Below, piece by piece: positions 12,001 to 24,000 of a stretch of DNA of 64,000 nt; position 1 is the stretch's first letter, and the number at the start of each line of letters is the position of its first letter. This stretch comes from Fasciolopsis buskii (taxonomy: Eukaryota > Platyhelminthes > Trematoda > Plagiorchiida > Fasciolidae): the NCBI GenBank assembly GCA_008360955.1, contig LUCM01006383.1:11753-75752 (forward strand), read 5' to 3'. The position numbers and the translations under genes are program-made. Under the pieces are notes generated by a model. It worked only from the letters and a program-made list of their open reading frames with translations, searched no databases and had not been told where the DNA came from.

Positions 12001-15000
12001 GACTTCGTTAGTTTGTTCTTCTTATTAATAATACTCGAATAAATAACTAAAAGTCACCCGTCAAAAACAGCTGCAATGATCCTGGGTTCGCTTACTTCAT
12101 TCGGTTTGGTTTTCGCTCCTAGCATTTCTTCCGCTTTCGTTTGTTTGTTTGTTTGCTTGTTAATTGATCCGAATCGAAGCTGATTTTATTTTCGATGCTT
12201 AGCTTCTACCAATGATAAGATTGTTACACAAATTTTTCGCTTCGTTTAAATGACCATATAATTTGGGTACTGCACGTTTTCTCTTCCCCTCATGTTCTCG
12301 TAACTCAGGACACCAAAAAAGGTGATCGAAACACCATCGTGTCCTCATACAATCGGAACTTCACTGGCCGAAATGATGCGAATCCCGCCACTCACGCGTT
12401 TGTCACTTCACCAGAGATGGTCACCGCCCTTGCGCTAGCCGGGGATTTGTCATTCAACCCACTCAAAGACGAACTGACCGCACCAGATGGGACTAAGTTC
12501 AAACTAAAGCCACCTCAAGGTACGTCTCAGATATTCTTCAACGTCCTGTCCATTTTGCCCGGAAGACGGTCGTAATCCAAAGTCAGTTGTAAGGATAAAT
12601 GCATGCAAAGTTCGAACGAACGTGTATTCAGCACAGTCCTACGGCAAGCAGTAAAATAACCATGTGATAAGTGAATGAAAACTGTCGGCGAATGCCAGCC
12701 GCGCGTGGCTGTACGTATATTCGTATATTCCACGCTTCCCTGATTTCAGGCTACACATACCAAACTGAACATGGCCCTTGATCAGTAGTATAAGGTAGAG
12801 TCGTCAATGCGGCGCGGACGGACGTTGGACCCTCGAGCGTTCACAGCCGAAACTCATTAAATTACAAATGAATGACAGTGGTTCATTTGCAAAGTTGGGT
12901 GAAGGAACTAGTCATTATTATCATCACATTTCCAACGTGAACAACAATATCGAGTCATGAGGTGAGGTGGATAGTTGCTTCATTAACAGTAACAAGCGCT
13001 TAACCTAAACAGTAATCCCTTTTAATCCTCGGTAGGCCAAGTGTAACAAAAAGACTGGGCAAAAACAAGCCACAGTACACAAGTCGGTGGTGACGACGTT
13101 GGGAGTAAACACTTGCACGTTTTTTTCAATTCTGAAATGGGTCACAAGCTGCCGGATGACGTGGACAATGAGAAACTATTTGTATTTCTCGCTTCGTAAA
13201 AGTCGGCACTGGAAGTTGGGACCGAATCGATCGCCATTTAACCACCACCGGGGAACATTTCATAGGCACCGATTAGGATTATTTCATTTTCTTTGTCGTA
13301 TCCTCGAAAATCACAAAAATAATTGAAATAGTCAGATAAGGAAAATTGGCCACACCAAATGCGCGGAGAAAATGTGTGTTGTCGCGACACCCCATACCGT
13401 CCGGTCATGTCTCGAACCATCCGGGAAATCAAACACGAACAAGCTCACGGATCACGCTCTTCGTATTTTTTCACATCTTGGTTCGGCCATGTAGTGTATT
13501 AACAAATTCGCCCACTTCTGTCAGCTGATTGTTTATTTTTTCGGTTGAACTTTTTGTTGACCATGAATTGGCGCCGATTTTCCCTCTTCAGTGTTTATGA
13601 CTTTTTTCACGTTTTTGGTACCCATCGTAGCCTAATCAATCGGCCACGTGCGTTTATTGATTTGCAGGTCTTTTTTGCGCATTATTCAATGTTTTCGGTT
13701 CGACCTGGAATGCAACAGATTTGGTGACCTATTCCGCTAGAACTAAACAAACTCTTTGAATGAACGGTATCGTCACTGGTCGTTTGTTGTGAGGACATCT
13801 GCACTTACTGGAATCCATTCCCGCTTCCCGTGACGCGTTTCATTTCCGTCGTATCACTAAGAGTCTATAGTTTAGGCTGCTTTTTACGGCGTCATTGTCA
13901 TAGTACACATGGTAACGAATAAGAAAATCGTTTGGATAGCTCGTTGTCCGGACCCATCAAATGAAGCAAAAGCTCTGCTTCACAGATAATGTTCAGAGGG
14001 AGTGAAAAAATTTCCAGTGGCGAAGCATTGTCTCATATCCTCTCCCAGCCATCGTATTTTGTCGCAAATCTCAATGGTCTAACACCCAGCGTCCCAGTCT
14101 TCGTGCATCCTTGGTTAGCATTGACGGAGTTTTGCATCCGAAAATGAGCACGAAGTCAGCGATGATAACTATGTAAGCCTGCATTCGTTATTAGGCCAAG
14201 CCCCGCCCTTTGAGTTGCGTGACATATGACAATGGCTCATCGAGAATCGAGGTGAAGACTGGAGTGATTGGAATCACTTTCTTCAGAATGGCAGGTAGCT
14301 GTAGTTTATCGTGAAATAATTTACAATGTGACATCATCACTCAGTTGACCATTGTGGAGCCATGGAAGCACTCACTGTACAGCTGTTTCATCCTTGTTAG
14401 GAATCATCAGCAGTGCATATCCATCGCACCCGAACTGGGAAACATGGTGAATTATACCATGGGAACATGATCTACTACTAACACATGCCATGAACTGTAG
14501 GTTAGTCAGACCGATCAATAAGTGGACGGATCAAGTCTTCCGAATTTGCCACCACTCAGGATACCGTTTTCAAATCCGATCAAGCTAATTCGTTCTGAGC
14601 AATAGTGAGCCATTAGTGTGTTAGTAATAGGAGATTGAGTGTCTTCATGAAGTGATTCACCATGTGATGTCATCGCTCAACTCACCATTAAGAAACCATA
14701 GAAGCACTGTACGGTTGTTTCATCCTTGTTAGGAGTCATCAGCAGTGCATATCTACCGCGCCCGAACTGGGACCATTAGCTATGCGAAGAATCTTTTCCA
14801 TAGGTTTGAGCTGAAATGTCCTCCAATGGGCCAATTTTCTTTATCTGCGGAACCATTGGAACCGATCAGAATGGAAAAACAGATATTCTGTCGGGTGAAC
14901 AATTTCAGTACGGATCATCCACAGTTTTAGAAAAAACTGGCCGTTTTACAGTTCGGGAAAACTGATTGCACATACGAATGTTAATGTCGATTCAGCCCGT

Positions 15001-18000
15001 TCGAGAGATCGATAAATCTTATCCGTTTTTTGTCATTGTCTCTGATGGATTTTCTGTTTATCGCTTGGAATGATGATTTTTTTGGTCTCGGTGATCACAT
15101 AGCCGTCTCTTCTGTTTTTGTTTCACCACTACAACGGCTGACTCCATTGGATTCGTTCTCCATAGGTGACACACTTCCATCTCGTGGTTTTGATCACGGG
15201 AAAAATACGTACCAAGCACCACCCACTGACTCTTCGGGGATCAAAGTTCAGGTAGATCCGACAAGTTCACGGTTGCAACTACTCCAACCATTCCCTAAAT
15301 GGGACGGGAAAGATCTCGAACAAATGACCGTGTTGATCAAAATCAAAGGCAAATGTACAACCGATCACATTTCAGCTGCCGGCCCCTGGCTCAAGTATCG
15401 TGGTCATTTGGACAATATTTCGAATAACATGTTTATCGGGTACGTTTGTCGCTGTTGTGGTACTGTCCCTTTGCTCTGTTTGTTTGTCTATCTGTCTGTC
15501 TTGACATGAGTATGCGTTCATTTTTGGCTACTTTGTCCATTCGGTCGATCGTGCATTCCGCAATTAACACGCACAAGGTCACCAATATGCAGAAGTATAC
15601 TTTACTTTTGATCAACGCCGTCTCAGTTTATTTGAAACTTGGTCACTGTTCTCTTCACCTTAAGCAACCTGCATTCAATGACCGGTAATCTCTAGTAGCG
15701 CTCATTACATGGGATAGACAGCGCACTTGATGCATCCATCTGTCCTCCTTGTTGCATAGTTTGTGCACTCCGGAAGCCCAATGATCGAAATGTGCCCAAA
15801 TGTTTCTATTTGAATCCGTCAAGCTGCAAACGTCGCTCATGTTTTAAAAAACTTTTTCGCTATCGCTTAAGCATATGATGCAGCATGCACAACCCTAATT
15901 TTTCTTTGCCATTGTCAGCTGCTTTTAAGCTCAAACTCTTCCAAAAATGGCAAATATTAATGCTATCTGGAAATGAGATATCCTCCATCTCTTTGGATTC
16001 CATTATTCACTTGGCTAATCTGCATTCCCGAAATGCTGAGACATACTTCAGCGGCCACACTTTGTCATCTTCCCTGATAGGTGGGCTGAGCTAGGTTCAG
16101 GATAACCAATGCCTAAAAACCTCGATCAGAAAGCCTTCGGCTCGCAAATGACCGGCGGAGGTCAAGTGGACTAAGCGTCTGTCACACCAAAACGATCAGA
16201 GACGTGAATCTCAGATTCATCCGATACTTTGGTGGTAAACGGGAAATCTCTGCCGTCTGGTTCGTTACCATATCTGACTCACTAAGACTGTAGTTTTATG
16301 CCGCTCCAAGTTTTAAGGTCATAGTTCTCGGCCGTCGCCAGTGCATTTAGCGCAAACAGTTATGGAACATACTCCTTCCAATTCACTGATGTATCAAGCA
16401 TATAATTAAAATGATTCTACTTCTAGGTGGATGCTTGATCCCAAGGCTGTGCCAGGGAAGCTCGTTGCGAGCATTGTCCTCGTATACCTATGATCGGGTA
16501 AGGGTATGTGCCGAGCTATCAAGTTCATTTAAAACGACTGTTGGTGTTAGACAAAAGTGTTCCATCTCTCTATTGTTGTTTAACTTCGATATTGGCGAGA
16601 CAATTGGGATGCTTTAGGAGGTGTTCGGGATGTAAACGTCGAACTGACCAATAGGGAGAAGTTGTGCGGCCCAGAGTACGCAGCTGATCTCGTGTGCTAG
16701 TTGGAATCTGCCGAACGTGCGCAGCTTGCCACTAGACAGACTGGGAAGAGTTGTAGCTCCATTCGGCATGTGTTTTGCACCTTCAAAGTGTTGAGTCCTG
16801 TTGCAAAAATGGGCTACAATAATACCGAACTAATGATTATTGACCGTTTCACTTGCCTCGTTAGTTGCTTGGCTATGGACGGCAGCACAACAATAGAAGT
16901 GAACACACGTATATCCCAGGCTGGAGTGGTATATGCTGGACTGAAGCACTTGTGGCGTCGGGCCGATATTTCACTGAAGTTGGAAGGTCATGTGCACTGT
17001 GCGCAGTGTGCTCAGTTCTGTTGTATGCTTGCGAGACATGGAATATGCGTGTTCATCGCTTGCTATCGCTAGGATTGGATAGCACTGTTCAGGTTAGGAA
17101 ATGAGTGTACGGAATCGATTCAGAGAGTACTCTATCGGAGTGTATCCAACTTAGTAGACTTTATTGGTCGGGTCACGTGTTGTATATGGCAAACGCTTGC
17201 CTACCACATCGTGTCTCATTTTCTGTTCTTCCCACGGAGTGAAAGAAGCCACTTGGTGGTCAACAGATGGGGTGATTAAATTTTCAGCGACTTAAATAAG
17301 GTAAGTCTCTTATTCGTGGTCGGGGTCCAAAAATCTGCCAACCAAGTGACTGGAGACACTGGAACCTATGGCAGCGAACCGTAGCGATCGTATTGTCATT
17401 TTCCGTCAAATCAGTAGGACTATATTCCTACGGTATTTTCTTTTCACACTCTTGGAGATTTATTGGCTTTCCACTTTTTATCGTCATTCTCTCCATCGCA
17501 ACGTGTAACTCTGGAAGAAAGATAGCATTCACTCGGGCTTGCCCTGTTTTCTAACGCTGAACGCTGACGATTATATGCACAAAACGACTCTGGCATCGAC
17601 ACTCAAGAGAGAACCTCAATAACCCACAACCAATGGCCATCCCAGGTAGTGGGAGTTGCATTTTTGCTCCCATATCCAGACAAAAGGGGAACTTTCCCAA
17701 ATGCGCCCCCCATTTTTGTAACCTCACAAAATGGCTTTCAGTGCGGCCACTGGCCAGTGACTTCGAATATCAAATTCACCCATATGAATTGTAAGAACAC
17801 GTTATTCTTAATACCTGTAGTCCCGAATTTAATGGTTGACTATTGACTTCAAGTCTTGCGTTTGTTTGTTAATATACAACCTCTCCGAAAACTAATATCA
17901 AGTTTTTCTCCTCCGACATTTATTTTCCAAACCAGTTTTTTTCTTTTTTTGCCACTGTATTTCTCCGCAAACTCTGGTTGTCTGCATCAAGCGCGGTGAA

Positions 18001-21000
18001 CGCGGAGAACGGTGAGATGAACAAGGTAATGCATCGTCCTTCAGGCCAATGGGACAATGTTCCCGCTGTGGCACGTCGTTACAAAGCCGAGCATGTGGCA
18101 TGGTGTGTGATCGGTGACGAGAACTACGGGGAAGGAAGTAGTCGTGAACACGCCGCTTTGGAACCACGTTATTTGGGTGGTCGTGCTATCATTGTGAAGA
18201 GTTTTGCACGTATCCACGGTAAGTACTCATCACGTTTGCGACCAGATACATTTCTGTTGCCGTCTGTTGGATCCTGAGAAATATTCAATCAATTTTAGTA
18301 CAATCGTTATCGGTCTTGGCGGGATTCAAATCCACGCGTATGAGACCGACGCTTCATTATCAGGGGACGAGGTCAAAGAGCTAATGATGCCTTCATACAC
18401 AGATCTGCTGGAAACCCAAAGACGAAGTTTCATCTCCGGTTGGCCTTTTGTCATTGGTTAATGATACCAAGGAAGAATATAAAAATACCCGTGATCCGCA
18501 CTCCTCTACATTCAATACGAATCTACCTAGGAGTAGCTGGATATATGCGACCGTAATTACAAAGATGAATTCAGGTAAAAATAATATCAATGATACACCT
18601 GTTTAGGACATCCTGTGATTCATCCAGGGTCATATACACCTAGGACAACCAAGTTGCTAATCGACAGAATTCATTTTTTCGTTGACTTTCACAACCAAAG
18701 TTATGCTCCAGTATACATGTCAGGTGTGTTTCTTCAATAATTGGGGAATTGTGCGTTAGCTAAGGTTTATTGTTAGTCATTGGGAACGGATAGCAAATTT
18801 TTGAGTAAAGGGAGATTTCAATCTACACCAACGTGAGCGTTCAACTCACGATCATTCAGGCGTACTTCGGTAAATTGTCACGTTGTCCATCTGACAATGC
18901 CTCGAATAGCTAGCGGGACTAATTTTTCTCATCACTGTATTGTGAGAAACATGAATTATATTGTGGACATTTGCGAACTGAGATATTTTGTATTAGGTTT
19001 TATTTAGTACTTTGTAGTAAACGTACGCATCAAAGCAAACTTCAACAAGGACGGATTTTAGAGAAAGAAAACGCACCACCCTGAAAATGGATCGACGATT
19101 TTTATGTTGATACTGAAACAGTCGGAATTCCCCTCCCTTAATTCAGCCGGAGGATCTGCGCCAAATGATTCTTGACTCTTCCTGCGGAGGATGATAAAAA
19201 ATACAATTTTTTTTAATGCTGGTTGATGTATAACGTTTATTGGACGTGGGACAAAAATGTACATGCTGATTCTACCCACGAAATCAGGTTTCCGTTCGTG
19301 TTCTGGTGGCCCGTTTGCTTTGTTGACGAGTGTGACTTGCTGTGACTGGCGAATAGTCGACTCACATGGTAACTTCTATAGAACTACTTTTCCAACAACG
19401 AAATTGCAGCAGTCGTCTCGTTTGATGATTTATGATGTCCTACAAGTGGAATCCTACCAAAGACACTGATAATAGTGCAAAATCCGCTACAGGCATATTA
19501 AAAATTGCTTCTGACTGATATCCTATAAATTATAGGAAATTGTTTATTGCACAAATAATGCACCTCGTCACTTCCCCTGTGAAATTTATTAGCGTTTAGA
19601 CTAAGAAGTGATCAGCTATTTTTCCCATTATTACATTCCCAAGGTCATAGTGAATTTCAAGATGTATTGCGCACTATCCCTTTCTTAAATATATATATAT
19701 ATATTCATACCTGCCTGATTTTATACCCTGTCAAACAAAACATGATACAAAGTAAGCTGAAGTTGTATGCGCAATCAGCAGATTTTTAATTTGATTTCTA
19801 CCATGGCGACGAAAACGGATGAGTTTGAATGGGATTATGCGCACATTGAAATAGTGAGCGGAGGCATTATGTAAGCGACTCGTCAGCTTCTAATACAATC
19901 AAGTAGTCTCGTGATATTTTGTTAGATTCAATACTGTCATGCTATCCAGCCCGAAGCAGGTGGTTCTCTGAATTTTCCACGACCGAAACCCTTAGTTGTC
20001 AAAAGCTTAACCCACTGGAAAGCCAGACGATAGGTTAGAATTCGTAACGCAGTGGGGTGCGGTGACTGATTACTCAGTTCATACCCTTTTCGGATTATGC
20101 CAGACATCCTGGTAGCCCAGTACACCCTCCTGTCACTCACGCCAATAGACATTGTGTCGTATGCTTCATACATCCGTGGTTGGTTTGGAAGAAGCCATCT
20201 CCTCTAGATTGGTTATCCGTTGACTCGATGGAGTAGCAGGAATCGGCTTCCTTCCTTACGCTTTAGTAAAGGCATTTCGCCACAAGAAGACGGTGGGTGT
20301 AGACGCTGCTTGAGACGCACGATCATTTGGAAGAACTTTTAGATGCATCTAAGCCAATTAGTCAACTCAGACCGTACAGAATCATTTGGAAGACTCCAGT
20401 GATAACGTTTTACTATCTCACCCTCAACTTCAGTAGTACAAATTGGCTCTTTTTTGAACTAAAAGCTTGCTGTTCTTGACTGTTTTCAAGGAGGACCCTG
20501 TAAGAACTACACGGTGGTGTGGCAACTTTCCGGGAGCCTTAGCCATCATGTATTGTGACATCAAAATAATTCTCTCATAGCGTAGTGTCTATCGAGCTTC
20601 GGGTAGATCTGTAGTGTACACTGTTTACAAACCCATCTAATTGTACGTGTACATGGCATCCACCGTTGTGAAATGCTTGCTCTCTCTCTCTCTCTCTCTC
20701 TCTCTTTGGATGTTGTATTCATCACATTTGAGTATCATTTTTGATTGGCTAATCTCTAAATTCGTGAATTATGCTGGCCTTGAGCCTATCCATATTCACC
20801 ACGGCGATTTCAAAAATCTATAACGATTTTGGGTTTTGAATGAAACCTTGGAAATTGGCTTCCAATGCATGTATGAGATCATCAGATGCCATCGATGTGT
20901 GTGTGTTTATGTATGTGTTGCATTTACCGTTGGGGTCGATCGGTTGTCACGTGAGGCGTTGACTTTGCGCGCATGCGCACCGTGGTTCGTTTGCTATTGA

Positions 21001-24000
21001 AGATTTATGGGTCTTTGAAAACCTCTGTGTGGCTTTTCTTTCGTATTTCATTTTGCCCAATGTTTCAACAGTTTACATTATCATCATTGAGATAGGTTGG
21101 ACGTATTTCTGTTTTGGCTTGCTAGTCTCTTAATCAACTAATCATCATCCCTATTCCGTATTAATGTTTTACTCGGTTCCTTCCTCCCTCCAACTGGACG
21201 ATCTCGTGCGCGTTTCACATTGATGCTGGTATCAATACATGGGCTCTCGGATTGCAGAAACCAACCTAAAGAAACAAGGTATGCTTCCGCTCACTTTCGT
21301 CAATCCGGCCGATTATGATCGCATTCAGCCCTCCGATAAGATCTCATTGCTCGATTTGCAAAACATGAAACCAGACAAGGTAAGAACTGTTGACTTTACT
21401 TTTATTCATCTGAGATGGTGGTATTATCACTATTACCACTATACTGCTTATCCGTTCACGGTAGAAAATCGGAAACATGGTTGTTTCGGGTGCGCATTCT
21501 GATTAACGAATTCAATCGTCAGAATCACTTGCCTGGTTGCTCGCGGCATCCTCTTGTCCAGAGTGAAACAACTAGGAGCACAAAAACTAAACAGGGAAAC
21601 AAAAGCCTAGGTGTGCAGCGGGAATACCATCGCATTATCGTACCAATCTTGTATTTCCGATTTGTGTCAAGTTGGGACTCGAAATACACAACCGATCACC
21701 TGCGCTTACGCGCTCCTAGCAAATAACGTCCATAGTATATCAGGGGTGCTCTAAGGTTCAAAATGCAAATATCGAAGCTGAACCTTAAGTTCGACGCGTA
21801 AAAGTCAACGCACACTCTGCAAGTAAAAACATTATTCATAAGGAAATTCGAAAGTTCTGTTTGCAGCAATGACTTCCTGTTTGTACACAGACCTGTGTTA
21901 TGTATTTCCTTTTTTATTGCATGTCTCATATGCCCTATGTAGTGGAAAAGACAGGTCTCATACCCAGTAGGGCCTCTGCACTGAAGAGAGAGAACTGCCG
22001 TCCGTGATCATGAAGCTTGGAGTGGCGTAGGACCAACTAAGTTACCAATGGGTCAACTGTGGTAGCAAGTAGGGCGAAGGAAGCTTACCGTCTGCCGTCA
22101 GCAACCGATAGATCTAAGTTTCTAACCCCTAGTCACTTTGGAGTAGTATGATTAGTCCGCTTAATCACTGCTTGTCTGTACTTATTGGCGGTAACCGCTA
22201 CTGCACATAGCACTATCATCTGTTGGATCTCATGGTCCCTGAACCAGAGGTTTACTAAACCGCACTCGCCTAAGTTGACTGCTTAGGATGTTCTTACCTT
22301 TTTGATATCATCGATCGACCACCTCTACCCATCTTCCAACTCCTACTCATTTTACAGAACAGCGATCCACGCTCTTCTTTGTATTCATCTGCAATTATGT
22401 TCGATTATAATCAACTGACTTCGACGACAATGGCTCATAAATTTGTATGCACTAACTCCAATCGTGTGAGTGTCAATTTGACACAGTGGTTCACCGTTCC
22501 AATCTCTCAAATCACTGGAGACCGCTATTTTTTGTAATAAACAACAAACTGTTCTCGCTCGACTCGTCTCCCGAGAATTAATGTATCGTTCTCTGCCATT
22601 AGACATCTGCAGGTTGTAATTATCGATTATTTGTAGGACGCACCGAGACGGTGACCTTCAACGGAGGTGAGCAATCAATTTGAAGTGAGCTGAGATAGGA
22701 AAAAATCGGCCATTATCAACAGTTACACAATCAACCAATATGATAGTCTACAGGCTAGGCGCTGGATCTGAACTCATACATAAGCATGATCTTTCCCATC
22801 CTTTTCACTGCAATCATGGAAAATGGAATTAGAAATTCCTCAGCCAAGACTAACGTCGCCCGATCGAATGGAAAAATCCAGCTATCCTGACATGGCTGCC
22901 GCGTTATATTCCTTTTGCTTTTGTGGTTTTAGGGAGCACGAAGACGTCAAGATAACTGTTCGTCCTTTTCATGCAATTCAAGGTGACTTTTCAGACTGAA
23001 GTTAAAATTCGACCTCCGAAGGGATCCCGGACTGTTTGCGCACACGTTTGATCCGCGCTCTGAAATCGGTCATTTCCGCTTGGATTGTGTTTTTTTACCG
23101 ATTAAAACTTGATTGCTGCCTTTAGTTCCTGAAGCGATGTGATGGTAACTACAAACCTGTCTACATCTCCAACTGCAGTAGTACCTACACCGGTAACTAC
23201 ATCTCGCTTGGGGAACATAAATGTAGTGTCATTGTGCATACGGTATTCCTAAGTGGTGTTTGCCTCTTTGAGACATCTGTGGTTTCGCAATGATAACCGG
23301 TTACTTGCCTAAAACAGGGTGTGTGTTGCAACGATTAGGTCGGCCTTGTGCTGTTCAGAGATATAGTCGCTGCAGGATGAAGATTTGCGATTTCATATCC
23401 TTTTATTGTTACTCACCTGTGATAAGAACAATAAACCATCGGTTCTGAGATAATACCCAGAACAATGATAATATTAATAAAATTGGTAATGGGAATTGTT
23501 TACTTCCTTTGTCAAGCAACAAATGTGTTGTGTTCCACGAATGGACCACAACCAAACATAAGCTGATGAGTGGAAGGGTGATCAATGACAGAAAAATTCG
23601 GGCTCGCAACATTGGCATTGAAACGCCACTTGACTACCGCCACGTCTGCAACAAAATATTTGGTTCTCGAGCTGGATGTGCGTTGCATATGCCCGCAGAT
23701 TGATTTCCTCAGTGCACGCTGCTCTTGGAAACAGTCAGATTGTAAAAGCGATCGAGTTGGCCATTCCATAGGATAAAAATGCATCAGGACCTTAATCAAT
23801 GCATTAGTTCAATTCCAGTTGCTTAGACTTCAGGCTTGACATTGACATGGTCTCCTCTACCGGATAACCCTAAGTTCACCAGTCGCTGTTACAGCCGAAT
23901 TCGAAATCCTGGGGAATCTAGTTTTTTTGTTTTATCTTTCCATTTGTCCGTTTATTATTCCTTGTCATTTTATCCTCGAGTAGACGGTATTTCCACATCC